Source: Methylobacterium sp. (GTDB lineage Bacteria; Pseudomonadota; Alphaproteobacteria; Rhizobiales; Beijerinckiaceae). From it: DNA of 64,000 nt. A program made the translations under genes and the position numbers. The DNA is taken from assembly GCF_019745455.1 (NCBI RefSeq), contig NZ_JAIETD010000034.1:1-64000 (forward strand). The letters run 5' to 3'. Positions 9,501 through 18,869 of this stretch are shown here, one piece after another. Every line of letters begins with the position of its first letter. Within the stretch, counting starts at the first letter, position 1. Below the pieces are notes generated by a model. It made no database searches, had not been told where the DNA came from, and saw only the letters and a program-made list of their open reading frames with translations.

Positions 9501-9847
9501 CGGGCCGCGTTGATGGCTGCCTGGACGTCGCGGGCGGCCCCGTCGATGTTCCGGTCGAGGTTGAACATCAGGACGATGCGGACCGAGCCCGTCGAACTCG
9601 TCGATGTCATCTCGCTGACGTCGGCGATGACGCCGAGGCGTCGCTCCAGCGGTGCCGCGACCGTCGTCGCCATGGTCTCGGGCGAGGCACCGGGCATCAT
9701 CGCCTGGACGAGGATGACGGGGAAATCCACCTGCGGAAGCGGTGCTACCGGCAGCTTGGTGAAGGCGAAAAGGCCGGCGAGCAGCACGCCGAGGGTGAGG
9801 AGCGTCGTCGCGATCGGTCGTCGGATGAACGGGGCCGAGACGTTCAC
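6533..9847 (-). CDS. mdtC: RND multidrug efflux permease, MdtC-like (HAE1 family)
   Basis: A 1104-residue inner membrane proton/drug antiporter with the standard plan of 12 membrane helices and two large periplasmic loops. It starts [20 protein letters not shown] and has [17 protein letters not shown], the conserved helix-4 region with the proton-relay aspartates. It pairs with the adjacent MdtB-like protein, as in heteromultimeric MdtABC pumps. Compared with its paralog next door, it has about 70 extra residues (about 776-848). These are Gly/Ala/Ser/Thr/Asn-rich and lie in the second periplasmic loop just before [13 protein letters not shown]. Starts and stops overlap by 4 bases with both neighbours. 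Confidence 0.95.
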   Translation of the reverse strand: MNVSAPFIRRPIATTLLTLGVLLAGLFAFTKLPVAPLPQVDFPVILVQAMMPGASPETMATTVAAPLERRLGVIADVSEMTSTSSTGSVRIVLMFNLDRNIDGAARDVQAAINAARADLPAALRQNPTYRKFNPADSPILILGLTSDTLSPGQLYDSAATIVQQKMAQLPGVGNVDVGGSSLPAVRVELDPKALFNYGIGLEGIRAALASANANSPKGAIETEARHYQLYANDQGRVAADYREIVVAYRNGAGVRLSDVGQVVDGVEDKRNLGLIDGKPGVILFIYKQPGSNVVETINGLKAALPQVQAALPGDINLTVAGDRSATIRASLAETEHTLIIAVVLVVAVVFIFLRSGRATLIPAVAVPISIIGTFSAMYLLDYSLDILSLMALIIATGFVVDDAIVVLENIQRHIEEGKPRVEAALLGSREVGFTVISMSLSLIAVFLPILLMGGIVGRLFEEFAVTLSLAILISLVLSLTTTPMMCAIFLKPEGHRSDGPPGKRPNLFLRMLEGGFDGMLRGYERTLRIALRHTRIVILVLLSTVGLNVYLYVIVPKGFFPDQDTGQMMGGIQADQRISFQAMKQKLEQASAIVQADPAVESVVGFTGGRGTNSANVFVGLKPLGERAPMNVVLNRLRPKLAQVPGARLYLTARQDLRMGGRQSFAQYQYTLQGDTAEEVYAVAPKLVQALQRDPTFADVTSDQQEGGLESRIVIDRATAFRYGITPDKIDNTLYDAFGQRQVSTIYNPLNQYHVVMEISPRYLQSPETLKLIYVSTSGGNARGSATTNAVAGTVIAETSGTSNVAGASSGTSTAINPATDSARNASANAIAGGRGGASSSAPVSSTKETMIPLSAFARFETGTAPVQVSHQGLFVATTVSFNLADGKSLSDATVAIDRAMAEIRAPATVHGEFAGTAKTFQASASRQPLLILAAILAVYAILGILYESYVHPITILSTLPSAGIGALLALLVSGTEFTVIALIAVFLLIGIVKKNAIMMIDVALDAERTRGAKPKDAIFEACLLRFRPIMMTTLAALLGAAPLIFAGGEGSELRRPLGIAIVGGLIVSQILTLYTTPVVYLYLDRLRRRPKAAGGAVQAAPAE

Positions 9848-12800
9848 GGAATTGCCTCGGCCGAAGGCGCATCGCCGCGGCGACCCTTGAGGCGCCGTTC
9901 AAGGCGGTCGAAGGCGAGATAGATCACCGGTGTCGTGAAGAGCGTCAGCACCTGGCTGACGATGAGGCCACCGGCGATGACGATGCCGAGGGGCTGACGC
10001 AGCTCCGACCCGACACCGGTGCCGAAGATCAGCGGCACGGCGGCGAAGAGCGCAGCGAGCGTCGTCATCAGGATCGGCCGGAAGCGCAGGAGGCAGGCCT
10101 CGTAGATCGCGTCGCGCGGGCTGCGGCCGTCCTCGCGCTCGGCCTGGAGCGCGAAGTCGATCATCATGATCGCGTTCTTCTTCACGATACCGATGAGGAG
10201 CACGATGCCGATGATCGCGATGATGTCGAGCGACAGGCCGAAGATCATCAGGCCGATCAGTGCGCCGATCCCAGCCGAGGGGAGCGTCGAGAGGATGGTG
10301 ATCGGGTGGATGAAGCTCTCATAGAGAACGCCGAGGACGATGTAGACGGTGACGATGGCAGCCAGCACAAGGAAGAACTGGTTCGACAGGGCGGATTCGA
10401 AGGCGAAGACCGAGCCCTGCGGGACGATGCGGAAGCTCGACGGCAGCTCGATCTCCTTGCGCACCCGCTCGAGCTCGGCGACCGCCTGGCCGAGGGCGGC
10501 GCCGGGGGCGAGGTTGAACGAGACGGTGCTCGACGGGAACTGGCCGAGATGGCTGATGAGCAGCGGCGCGCGGCGCTCGCTCACCTGGGCGATGGCCGAA
10601 AGCGGGACCTGACCCGAGGCGACGGTCGAGGATGGCAGGTAGATGTTGTTCAGACTGTCCAGCGTCCGGTGCTGCTCCGGATCGGCCTCGAGGATGACGC
10701 GGTACTGGCTCGACTGCGTGAAGATCGTCGAGACGATACGCTGCCCGAAGGCGTCGTATAGCGCGTTGTCGACGGTGGCCGGCGTGATGCCGTAGCGCCC
10801 CGCGGTCGAGCGATCGATGGTGATGTAGGCCGAGAGCCCGTTGCTCTGGAGATCGCTCGCCACGTCGGCGAGGAGAGGCGAGCGCTGCAGCGCCTGCACG
10901 AAGCGCGGGACCCAGGTGTTGAAGGCGTCGAGGTTCGGATTCTCGAGGATGACCTGGTACTGCGTCGGGCTCACCGCCGTATCGATCGTCAGGTCCTGCA
11001 CCGGCTGCATGTAGAGGCGGATGCCAGCGACATTTGCGGTCGCCGCCCTGATCCGCCGGATGATCGCCGAGGCAGTGTCCTTGCGCTCGGCGTGCGGCTT
11101 GAGGTTGATGAGGAAGCGGCCGGAATTGAGCGTGACGTTCTGGCCGTCGACCCCGATGAACGAGGACAGGCTGACGACGTCGGGATCCTCAAGGACGATC
11201 GCCGCCAGCTTCTGCTGGCGCTCAGCCATGGCCGCGTAGGACACCGTTTGGTCGGCTTGGGTGATGCCCTGGAGCACACCTGTATCCTGGACTGGAAAGA
11301 ACCCCTTCGGAATGACCACGAAGAGGTAGGCGGTCAGCGCCACCGTTCCGAGCGTGACGAGCAGCGTCAGGCCCTGGTGAGCGAGCACCACCCTGAGCGC
11401 CCGGCCATATGCGGAGATGGTGCCCTCGCTGAACCGGCGGCCGAGGCGCGCCAGCCGGCCTTCGCGCTTGGCGACGCGCCCGGGAGTGTGCTTGAGGAGG
11501 CGCGCGCACATCATCGGCACGAGGGTCAGCGAGACGACGCCGGAGATGACGATCGTGGCCGCGAGCGTGATCGCGAATTCGTGGAATAGCCGACCGATGA
11601 CGTCGCCCATGAACAGGAGCGGGATCAGGACGGCCAGCAGCGACACGGTCAGCGAGATGATGGTGAAGCCGATTTCGCGGCTGCCCTTCAGCGCCGCCTC
11701 GAAGGGCGGATCGCCCTCCTCCACGTGGCGGGCGATGTTCTCGATGACGACGATGGCGTCGTCGACGACGAAGCCGGTGGCGATGGTGAGCGCCATCAGC
11801 GACAGGTTGTCGAGAGAGAACCCGTAGAGATCCATGATCGCCAGGGCGCCGACGAGCGAGAGCGGCACCGACAGGCTCGGGATCAGCGTCGCGGAGAAGC
11901 TCCTGAGGAACAGGAAGATCACCAGAACGACGAGGCCGATGGCGAGCGCGAGTTCGACCTGCACGTCATGCACCGACGCGCGGATCGTCGTGGTCCGGTC
12001 GGTCAAAACCGTGACCGTGATGGCGGCGGGCAAGGTCGCCTGGATCTGCGGCAGCAGCGCCTTGATCTTGTCGACAGTGGCGATGACGTTGGCGCCGGGC
12101 TGTCGCTGGATGTTCAGGATGACGGCCGGCGTCTCGTCCATCCAGGCGCCGAGCTTCGTGTTCTCCGGCCCCTCCACCACGTCGGCGACGTCCGACATCC
12201 TCACCGGCGAGCCGTTCTTGTAGGCGATGACGGCGTTGTCATAGGCCTTCGGATCGCGGATCTGGTCGTTGGCGTTGATGGCGTAGGATTGCGTCGGTCC
12301 GTCGATGGTACCCTTCGGCGTATTGACGTTGAGGTTGGCGATAGTGGTGCGCAGATCGTCGATGTTGAGACCGTAGGCGGCCAGAGCGCGGGAATTGAAG
12401 CGCACCCGCAGGGCCGGGCGCTGACCCCCTCCGACGCTGACGAGGCCGACGCCGGGTACCTGGCTGATCTTCTGCGCGAGCCGCGTCTCGGCAAGGTCGC
12501 GGACCTGGGTCAACGGCATCGTCTTCGAGGTCAGGGCCAGGGTGAGGACCGGCGCATCCGCCGGGTTGACCTTGGCGTAGATCGGCGGGGCCGGAAGGTC
12601 GTTGGGCAGCAGATTGCCGGCAGCGTTGATGGCCGCCTGGACCTGCTGCTCGGCGATGTCGAGGGGAAGATCCAGGTTGAATTGCAGCGTGATGACCGAG
12701 GCGCCGGCCGAGCTCTGCGACGACATCTGGTTGAGATTGGCGAGCTGGCCGAATTGCCGCTCCAGCGGAGCCGTCACGGCCGAGGTCATCACCTCGGGGC

Positions 12801-12963
12801 TGGCACCCGGATAGAAGGTCTGGACCTGGATCGTCGGGTAGTCGACCGCCGGCAAGGCCGAGACCGGCAGGTTCACGTAGGACACCATGCCGACGATCAG
12901 GATCGCGAGCATGAGCAGCGTCGTCGCGACAGGCCGCAGGATAAAGAGGCGCGACGGGTTCAT
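9844..12963 (-). CDS. mdtB: RND multidrug efflux permease, MdtB-like
   Basis: A 1039-residue RND permease with the same topology as its neighbour. It starts [20 protein letters not shown], has [17 protein letters not shown] in helix 4, and [20 protein letters not shown] and [18 protein letters not shown] in the second half. Family knowledge: MdtB forms a 2:1 trimer with MdtC in Escherichia coli and exports bile salts, novobiocin and similar compounds; the substrate here is unknown. It lies 40 bp after the adaptor gene and overlaps mdtC by 4 bases, so the operon is tightly coupled. Confidence 0.95.
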   Translation of the reverse strand: MNPSRLFILRPVATTLLMLAILIVGMVSYVNLPVSALPAVDYPTIQVQTFYPGASPEVMTSAVTAPLERQFGQLANLNQMSSQSSAGASVITLQFNLDLPLDIAEQQVQAAINAAGNLLPNDLPAPPIYAKVNPADAPVLTLALTSKTMPLTQVRDLAETRLAQKISQVPGVGLVSVGGGQRPALRVRFNSRALAAYGLNIDDLRTTIANLNVNTPKGTIDGPTQSYAINANDQIRDPKAYDNAVIAYKNGSPVRMSDVADVVEGPENTKLGAWMDETPAVILNIQRQPGANVIATVDKIKALLPQIQATLPAAITVTVLTDRTTTIRASVHDVQVELALAIGLVVLVIFLFLRSFSATLIPSLSVPLSLVGALAIMDLYGFSLDNLSLMALTIATGFVVDDAIVVIENIARHVEEGDPPFEAALKGSREIGFTIISLTVSLLAVLIPLLFMGDVIGRLFHEFAITLAATIVISGVVSLTLVPMMCARLLKHTPGRVAKREGRLARLGRRFSEGTISAYGRALRVVLAHQGLTLLVTLGTVALTAYLFVVIPKGFFPVQDTGVLQGITQADQTVSYAAMAERQQKLAAIVLEDPDVVSLSSFIGVDGQNVTLNSGRFLINLKPHAERKDTASAIIRRIRAATANVAGIRLYMQPVQDLTIDTAVSPTQYQVILENPNLDAFNTWVPRFVQALQRSPLLADVASDLQSNGLSAYITIDRSTAGRYGITPATVDNALYDAFGQRIVSTIFTQSSQYRVILEADPEQHRTLDSLNNIYLPSSTVASGQVPLSAIAQVSERRAPLLISHLGQFPSSTVSFNLAPGAALGQAVAELERVRKEIELPSSFRIVPQGSVFAFESALSNQFFLVLAAIVTVYIVLGVLYESFIHPITILSTLPSAGIGALIGLMIFGLSLDIIAIIGIVLLIGIVKKNAIMMIDFALQAEREDGRSPRDAIYEACLLRFRPILMTTLAALFAAVPLIFGTGVGSELRQPLGIVIAGGLIVSQVLTLFTTPVIYLAFDRLERRLKGRRGDAPSAEAIP

Positions 12964-13003
12964 GGGGCGCCGACAGTACCAGGCGCGCGACGCTCAACAC
13001 CCA

Positions 13004-14395
13004 TCACGGTGTCGCCTGCTCGCGGCGGCGACGCTCGCGGCGGGAAGGCTCGCCCGGAGGCTGCCCCTGCGCAGCCGGCATCGTCGCGCCTGTCGCGGCG
13101 GCGGCACCTTCGGAACCGGGCGTGCCGGGCTGGGCATCGTCGGGCTTCGACGCTCCCACCTTGCCATCCTCGATGACGCGTACCGGAGCGCCGTCGCGAA
13201 GACGGTCGGTGCCGTCGACGACGACACGGTCGCCGACAGACAATCCGGAGAGAATTGCCGTCCTCGGCCCATCTGTTTCGCCGAGCTTAATCGGGCGAAC
13301 CACAACCTTGTCCTCGCCGTCGAGCAGGTAGACGTAAGTGCCCGGCGTTCCGCGCAAGATTGCGGACGTTGGAACGATCGGCACATTCGCCAGTGTGTCC
13401 ACGGTGAGCTTGGCGTTCACGAATTGCTGCGGGAATAGCGAGTCGTCCTCGTTCTGGAACAGGGCACGCAGTTTCACCGTGCCGGTGGTGTTGTCGATCT
13501 GGTTGTCGACCGTGTCGAGGACCCCGCTCGCGACTTCGACGGTATCGCCGCGATCATAGGCTTTCACCGCGAGCTTTGCGCCCGAGCGCACTCGCTTCAT
13601 CACCCGCGAGACGTCGTCCTCGGGAAGAGTGAAGACCACCGAAATCGGATGGATCTGGGTCACCACGACGATGTTGGTCGAAGCCGCGGTGATGTAGTTC
13701 CCCTGGTCGATCTGACGCAGGCCGACGCGGCCATCCACCGGCGATGTGATCCGCGTATAGGCGATGTTGAGCTTCTGCTGGTCGACAAGTGCTTGATCCG
13801 CCGCGACCGTGCCCTCGTTCTGCTTCACCAGAGCTGCTTGCGTATCGACGTTCTGCTTCGAGATCGAATCCTGCTGAGCGAGGCGCTGGAAGCGGGCGAG
13901 ATCGAGCTTCGAGTTCTGCAGGAGGGCCTGATCGCGCTGGAGCTGGCCCTGAAACTGGGCAAGCTGCGCCTCGTAGATCCGCGGATCGATCTGGGCGAGG
14001 AAATCGCCCTTCTTCACCATCTGCCCTTCGCGGTAGCCGATCTCGGTAAGGTAGCCGCTGATCTGCGAACGCACGGTGACGGTGGCCAGCGGAGTCACCG
14101 TGCCGAGGCCGGAGAGCACGACCGGAATGTCGCCGGAAACGATGCGGGCGACGCCCACCGCCTGCGGCTGGTCGCCCATGCGCCCACCCCGCCCCTTTCC
14201 GCGCGCCGGGGCAGAGTCGCCGGCCGTTTGGGTTTTGGGGACGTAATAGGTCTTGTAGCCGTACCACGCGACTCCGGCGATGGCCGCGAACACGATGAAC
14301 CAGAGCAGTCCGCGGCCCCGACGCGGCGCGACGACTGGCGCGGCGACGGGAAATTCCCGAGCGGTCTCCGTCCGAATCGGTGAGGTCTCGTTCAT
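13004..14395 (-). CDS. mdtA: RND efflux periplasmic adaptor, MdtA-like
   Basis: A 463-residue membrane fusion protein. A single N-terminal membrane helix (about residues 29-47) is followed by a lipoyl half-motif (ISGYLTEIGYREGQMVKKGD), an alpha-hairpin rich in Gln (QLAQFQGQLQRDQALLQNSK), the second lipoyl half (ITSPVDGRVGLRQIDQGNYI) and beta-barrel domains. The C terminus is a low-complexity Ala/Gly/Pro tail ending in a basic cluster. The ATG at 14395 is preferred: CAGGGA lies just upstream, and the longer frame to 14479 adds an unrelated segment. It is the first gene of the pump operon. No regulator gene is adjacent. Confidence 0.93.
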   Translation of the reverse strand: MNETSPIRTETAREFPVAAPVVAPRRGRGLLWFIVFAAIAGVAWYGYKTYYVPKTQTAGDSAPARGKGRGGRMGDQPQAVGVARIVSGDIPVVLSGLGTVTPLATVTVRSQISGYLTEIGYREGQMVKKGDFLAQIDPRIYEAQLAQFQGQLQRDQALLQNSKLDLARFQRLAQQDSISKQNVDTQAALVKQNEGTVAADQALVDQQKLNIAYTRITSPVDGRVGLRQIDQGNYITAASTNIVVVTQIHPISVVFTLPEDDVSRVMKRVRSGAKLAVKAYDRGDTVEVASGVLDTVDNQIDNTTGTVKLRALFQNEDDSLFPQQFVNAKLTVDTLANVPIVPTSAILRGTPGTYVYLLDGEDKVVVRPIKLGETDGPRTAILSGLSVGDRVVVDGTDRLRDGAPVRVIEDGKVGASKPDDAQPGTPGSEGAAAATGATMPAAQGQPPGEPSRRERRRREQATP

Positions 14396-14978
14396 TCCCT
14401 GAAATCCGACCGCCTCAAGCCCTCGGACGCGAAGAGTGCCGGCCGGCAGCCGCGAGGTCCGCTGCCCAACGAGAAGCATAGGCAGATCGATGCGGCTTGG
14501 CTGGAAACATTCTCGATTGTCCTACCGAAATCGTCCGGAGCGCAGATCTTTATCCCTGCAGGTGGGGATGACGGGGGTGGCTGAACATCCATCACCGATG
14601 TCGCAGTTCGAACCTCGCGACCCTTCTCGCGCCAATGCGTCACCAGTGCGGCGCGGGCGTTTCCGAGAGGTTGCTGCGGGTTCAGGGCCGTCCGATCGAT
14701 TGATGGAAGCGGACCACCTCGCGGAACTCTTCGGTCACCGGCGTCACCGGCACGGCAAGACGCAGGCACGCTCCGAAAATGGCGGCCGCGACGCCGAAAA
14801 GGATGCAGCTAGTGGCACGCAATATCTCGGCTCCAGGCGATCGGAGATCGTATGAGCGCTTCGCCTGCAACGAAGAGCAAGCGTTTGGACGGCTCCAATA
14901 GAGACATCCGATGGATCTGACGGCCTCGACTTTAGGCTTGACCGTCGTCGAGGTTCAAGTCGCCTGAAGCCACCGGTG
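14396..14978. other. Intergenic region upstream of the efflux operon
   Basis: About 580 bases without a supported gene. It should contain the promoter of the mdtABC operon, but I cannot point to a convincing -35/-10 pair. A minus-strand TTG frame at 14682-14870 encodes 62 residues with one hydrophobic stretch but has no clear Shine-Dalgarno. Confidence 0.4.
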
Positions 14979-15470
14979 TCAGGGATGCTTTTCCCACACG
15001 AGTGTGATGACACTCATCTTTCCATCCACGTTGAAGCGAAATGGCGGTGTCTTGATGACCAACTTGCCGTCTTTGTATTCGACCTCCCTCACCTGAGACG
15101 TTCCTGACCAAACTTCATTCCACGACGTGTCGATGTTATGTGAGATCTGTTTGCCATCCAGCTTGTAAGTCCCTGCATAAGCGAAAAACGTCTTGTGCAG
15201 GTGGACCCTGTCCTCATCGGTCATCTTGTCATTGGCAACTGGCTTCGTACGGCCCTGGAAAGCGCAGATGACCGTCATCCTCCCGTCCTTGTCGTAGGTG
15301 AGCCAACCGTTAGGGCGCGGGCCGCCATAGGCGTCGACAATCTCGTTCGTATCGACGAGCAATCGTGTCGCTGCTCCAAGACGCCAGGTTCCTACGATAT
15401 CTTGGGTGTCGAGCGCGGAGGCAGACGTCGCGAACAGACAGAAAGCAGCGCTGGTAATTACTGATTTCAT
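14979..15470 (-). CDS. Secreted lipocalin-like domain protein
   Basis: A 163-residue protein with a Sec signal peptide (MKSVITSAAFCLFATSASA). DIVGTWRLGAATRLLVDTN follows, then a repeated strand pattern including GWLTYDKDGRMTVICAF and YAGTYKLDGKQISHNIDTSW. This GTWxL...YxxDGxM...Y.G.Y layout is that of the lipocalin-like family (PF13924), periplasmic proteins of mostly unknown ligand. The start is firm: GGAGGGTG lies directly upstream of the ATG at 15468-15470. It is monocistronic. Confidence 0.65.
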   Translation of the reverse strand: MKSVITSAAFCLFATSASALDTQDIVGTWRLGAATRLLVDTNEIVDAYGGPRPNGWLTYDKDGRMTVICAFQGRTKPVANDKMTDEDRVHLHKTFFAYAGTYKLDGKQISHNIDTSWNEVWSGTSQVREVEYKDGKLVIKTPPFRFNVDGKMSVITLVWEKHP

Positions 15471-15589
15471 ATCACCCTCCCAGATATCCCGATTCGCTTT
15501 GTGCGATCGTAGGAGGATCTTTTCCGGCAGAATCAATTCTGTCGAGATTTATCGAGCCTACCGGACAACCACTTCGACAAAGACCTACG

Positions 15590-15618
15590 AAAAAGGCCGC
15601 CCTCTTTCGAGGGCGGCC
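15590..15618 (-). terminator. Rho-independent terminator on the minus strand
   Basis: A perfect 10-bp stem (GGCCGCCCTC / GAGGGCGGCC, 15595-15618) with a TTTC loop on the plus strand. Read on the minus strand, the hairpin is followed by TTTTTC, so it terminates leftward transcription. No protein gene on the minus strand ends here. The lipocalin-like gene starts 120 bp further left. Confidence 0.8.
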
Positions 15619-15732
15619 AACTTTCACGACCGAAGCGGCGCCTCGCCAGAACAGAACGAGGGGGCGGAGTTCCGTTCAAGCGGCGCCGCTCCAGCCGTAA
15701 GCCGAAGCTAATTCACGACTGATGAAAGTCAA
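15590..15732 (-). ncRNA. Candidate small RNA with its own promoter and terminator
   Basis: On the minus strand TTGACT (15732-15727) is followed 16 nt later by TAGCTT (15710-15705). A strong intrinsic terminator ends at about 15590. The roughly 110 nt between has no meaningful ORF and is rich in CGCC-type and CCUC-type elements that could fold or base-pair, including two copies of GGCGCCGCTT. No gene on that strand needs this terminator. The -10 match is modest. I do not recognise an RNA family. Confidence 0.45.
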
Positions 15733-15843
15733 CAATCGTCAGGCGGTCTCAGACGAGATCGGTCGCGGGTCGTGCGCCGCCGCACCCGGCAAACATCTCT
15801 CGGGATGATTTCTCGCGCGCTGCGGGCATGCTAGGGCCGCCTC

Positions 15844-16998
15844 ATGAATCCCGTCTTCGCCGATCTCCCGACGACCATCTTCGAGGCGATGTCCGGCCTT
15901 GCCCGCCATCACGGTGCGATCAATCTGGGCCAGGGCTTCCCCGACGATCCGGGACCGATCGACGTCAGAGAGCGTGCGGCGGCGGCCCTTCGCGACGGCT
16001 ATAATCAATACCCGCCGATGATGGGCCTACCGGTCCTGCGCCGTGCGATCGCCGACCATTACGGCCTCCACCAGGGTCTCGACCTCGATCCCGAGACGGA
16101 GGTGATGGTGACGTCCGGGGCGACAGAGGCCATCGCCGCCGCCCTGTTCGCCCTGATCGAGCCGGGCGACGAGGTCGTGCTGTTCGAACCTGCCTACGAT
16201 GCCTATCTGCCGCTGGTCCGGCAGGCCGGTGGAATTCCGCGCTTCGTCACACTGAAACCACCGGGCTTCGGCTTCGACGAAGCGGCGCTGGCGGAAGCCT
16301 TCAGCGATAAGACGAAAGTCGTCGTTCTCAACAACCCGCTCAATCCGAGCGCGACGGCGTTCAGCCGAGATGATCTCGCGCTGCTCGCCTCCTTCTGCGA
16401 TCGGTTCGACGTGATCGCGGTCTGCGACGAGGTCTGGGAACATGTCATCTTCGACGGGCGGCGGCACGTTCCCCTCCTCGGGATGCCCGCAATGCGCGAG
16501 CGCACGGTGAAGATCGGCTCGGCGGGAAAGATCTTCAGCCTGACCGGCTGGAAGGTCGGCTTCGTGATGGCGGCTCCGCCGATCATGCGCGTCCTCGCCA
16601 AGGCCCACCAGTTCCTCACGTTCACGACGCCGCCAAACCTGCAGGAAGGGGCCGCCTTCGGTCTCGCGAAGGAGACGGCGTATTTCGAGGGGATGCGGAA
16701 CGGCTTCTCCCGGTCCCGCGACAGGCTGGCCTCTGGCCTGACCGAGCGGGGCTTCCGTGTCCTTCCGGCTCACGCAACCTGGTTTCTCAACATCGACATT
16801 GCAGGCCTCGACGTCTCGGACGACGTCGCCTTCTGCCGGATGCTCGTCACCGAGCGTGGGGTGGCGGCAATCCCGGTGAGCGCCTTCTACCCGCGCGATC
16901 CGGTGCGCCACGTCGTACGGCTGTGCTTCGCCAAGGCCGACGCCACGCTCGATGCCGCCCTGGACCGGCTTGAAGGGCTGGCATCCTGTCGAACCTGA
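15844..16998 (+). CDS. PLP-dependent class I/II aminotransferase
   Basis: A 384-residue fold-type I aminotransferase. It has the N-terminal INLGQGFPD loop, YNQYP near residue 53, SGATEAI for cofactor phosphate, NNPLNPSA, the ring-binding Asp195 in VCDEVWEH, and Schiff-base Lys229 in SAGKIFSLTGWKVGF. These motifs group it with the methionine/kynurenine aminotransferase branch (YbdL/KAT-like), which often accepts methionine, glutamine or aromatic amino acids. The exact substrate cannot be read from the sequence. The gene starts at an ATG soon after the candidate sRNA region and is followed by the DUF4112 gene in the same direction. Confidence 0.9.
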   Translation: MNPVFADLPTTIFEAMSGLARHHGAINLGQGFPDDPGPIDVRERAAAALRDGYNQYPPMMGLPVLRRAIADHYGLHQGLDLDPETEVMVTSGATEAIAAALFALIEPGDEVVLFEPAYDAYLPLVRQAGGIPRFVTLKPPGFGFDEAALAEAFSDKTKVVVLNNPLNPSATAFSRDDLALLASFCDRFDVIAVCDEVWEHVIFDGRRHVPLLGMPAMRERTVKIGSAGKIFSLTGWKVGFVMAAPPIMRVLAKAHQFLTFTTPPNLQEGAAFGLAKETAYFEGMRNGFSRSRDRLASGLTERGFRVLPAHATWFLNIDIAGLDVSDDVAFCRMLVTERGVAAIPVSAFYPRDPVRHVVRLCFAKADATLDAALDRLEGLASCRT

Positions 16999-17092
16999 CG
17001 AAGAGGTGAAACAGGACCCGCCTTGCAGGTCCGGCGGGCCGGGACCACATCTTCGACAAGCGCGCGTGCCGCGCCCAGTTCGGAGATCCCTG

Positions 17093-17554
17093 ATGGCCTT
17101 CATCGAGACCGTCGAGACCAGCCGCTTCGGCCAGGACGCCCGCATTCCGCGGGACGACCGGCGGGCGCACGCCGAGGCCGGCCTGCAGCGGTTGGAGCAA
17201 CTCGCGCATCTCATGGACGCGGCTTTCGTGATACCAGGCATCAACCGCCGGGTCGGCCTCGACGCGATCCTCGGCCTCGTGCCTGGCATCGGCGACCTCG
17301 CGGGCGTCTGTCTGTCGTCCTACATCGTCTACGAGGCCAAGCGCCTCGGCGCGCCACGTTGGCTCATCGCCCGGATGGCGATGAACGTTGCCTTCGACGG
17401 CGCAGTCGGCATCGTCCCGCTGGCCGGCGACCTGTTCGACGCAGCGTTCAAGGGCAACCTGCGCAACGTCCGGCTGCTGCGCCAATACCTCGAGCGTCAT
17501 GCCGGAGTCAGGCCCAGTGTGATCGAGGGAACCGCGCGCCGCATCGACGGCTGA
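17093..17554 (+). CDS. DUF4112 domain membrane protein
   Basis: A 153-residue protein. The start at 17093 is supported by GGAGA upstream. The middle carries GINRRVGLDAILGLVPGIGD and the mirrored VGIVPLAGDLFDAAFKGNLR, the paired signature of the DUF4112 family, with hydrophobic stretches that probably make two short membrane hairpins. The function of the family is unknown. It lies 24 bp upstream of the YejE-like permease in the same direction. Confidence 0.85.
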   Translation: MAFIETVETSRFGQDARIPRDDRRAHAEAGLQRLEQLAHLMDAAFVIPGINRRVGLDAILGLVPGIGDLAGVCLSSYIVYEAKRLGAPRWLIARMAMNVAFDGAVGIVPLAGDLFDAAFKGNLRNVRLLRQYLERHAGVRPSVIEGTARRIDG

Positions 17555-17578
17555 AGCCGCGGTTGCTAAGGCGGGGAT

Positions 17579-18724
17579 GTGAACGAAACCGCGCGCATCC
17601 CCGATTCCGTAATCGTTCCTGCTGGGACGCGACGCGGACTGTCGCCGCTCAACCGACGCCGGCTTGCGAATTTTCGCGGCAATCGGCTGGGCTTCTGGTC
17701 GTTCGTGGTCTTCACGGCGCTGTTCGTGACCAGCCTATTCGCCGAGTTCATCGCCAACGATCGGCCCATCGTCGTCTCCTACAAGGGCGAGATCCTGTTT
17801 CCCGTCCTGATCGACTATCCGGACGAGAAGTTCGGAGGCTTCTATGCCCGTCCTGATTACCGCTCGGCAGAGACCCGCAGGGAGATTGCCGACAATGGCT
17901 GGGCGGTCTGGCCGCCGATCCCCTATTCCTACGACACCATCATCAACGGCCTGCCGACCCCATCGCCGTCGCCGCCGACCTGGATGCTCACCGACGACCA
18001 ATGCCGTCCGGTCGCCGAGCGCATCGGCGGCAAAGGCTGCGGCGACATCGAATGGAACTGGCTCGGCACGGATAACACCGCTCGCGACGTCCTGGCGCGC
18101 ATCATCTACGGCTTCCGGATCTCGGTGCTGTTCGGGTTGATCTTGGCAGCGATCTCCTCGGTGATCGGCGTGATCGCAGGTGCGATACAGGGTTATTTCG
18201 GCGGCTGGGTCGACCTGTCGCTGCAGCGCTTCATCGAGGTCTGGAGCGCAATCCCGACGCTCTACCTGATCATCATCATCTCGGCCTTCATCGAACCCGG
18301 CTTCTTCGTGCTGCTCGGCATCCTGCTGCTGTTTTCGTGGGTGGCACTTGTCGGCGTGGTTCGGGCGGAGTTTCTGCGGGCGCGCAATTTCGAGTACGTC
18401 CGGGCGGCGCGGGCGCTCGGCCTCTCCAACATCCGGATCATGAGCCGGCACCTCCTGCCGAACGCCATGGTGGCGACGCTGACCTTCCTGCCCTTCATCC
18501 TGAACGGCTCTATCTCCACGCTCACGTCGCTCGACTTCCTCGGGTTCGGACTGCCGCCTGGTTCCGCCTCCCTCGGAGAGCTGCTGGCGCAGGGCAAGGA
18601 CAACATCCAGGCGCCCTGGCTCGGGCTGACCGGCTTCCTCGTGGTGGCGATGATGCTGAGCCTGCTCATCTTCGCCGGCGAGGCCGTGCGCGACGCCTTC
18701 GATCCCCGCAAGACATTCGCCTGA
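17579..18724 (+). CDS. yejE: ABC transporter permease, YejE-like (peptide/microcin C type)
   Basis: A 381-residue inner membrane permease starting at GTG after AAGGCGGGGAT. The first membrane helix is near residue 40, then a long periplasmic segment (about 60-165) typical of YejE, then five helices. The coupling motif is EYVRAARALGLSNIRIMSRHLLPNA and the C-terminal helix region SLDFLGFGLPPGSASLGELL. In E. coli YejE pairs with YejB, binding protein YejA and ATPase YejF for microcin C and peptide uptake. None of the partners is in this window, so it is an orphan or works with distant subunits. Confidence 0.85.
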   Translation: MNETARIPDSVIVPAGTRRGLSPLNRRRLANFRGNRLGFWSFVVFTALFVTSLFAEFIANDRPIVVSYKGEILFPVLIDYPDEKFGGFYARPDYRSAETRREIADNGWAVWPPIPYSYDTIINGLPTPSPSPPTWMLTDDQCRPVAERIGGKGCGDIEWNWLGTDNTARDVLARIIYGFRISVLFGLILAAISSVIGVIAGAIQGYFGGWVDLSLQRFIEVWSAIPTLYLIIIISAFIEPGFFVLLGILLLFSWVALVGVVRAEFLRARNFEYVRAARALGLSNIRIMSRHLLPNAMVATLTFLPFILNGSISTLTSLDFLGFGLPPGSASLGELLAQGKDNIQAPWLGLTGFLVVAMMLSLLIFAGEAVRDAFDPRKTFA

Positions 18725-18869
18725 TCCGGACGTGGCCGCCGATACGGGAAACGATCGCGTAAAATCCGCAGAGTCGCAGAAAGCTGCCGTTTTCGAGAGA
18801 TCACGATAAAGTGTGTTAGGATTTTTTGTCAAAGGTCGTGGACCGCGCCGCCGCTGATGGGTCCCAGCC

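Noticed and set aside
14682..14870. A 62-codon minus-strand frame with one hydrophobic stretch
   Set aside because: TTG start without Shine-Dalgarno and no recognisable family; kept only as a remark in the intergenic entry.
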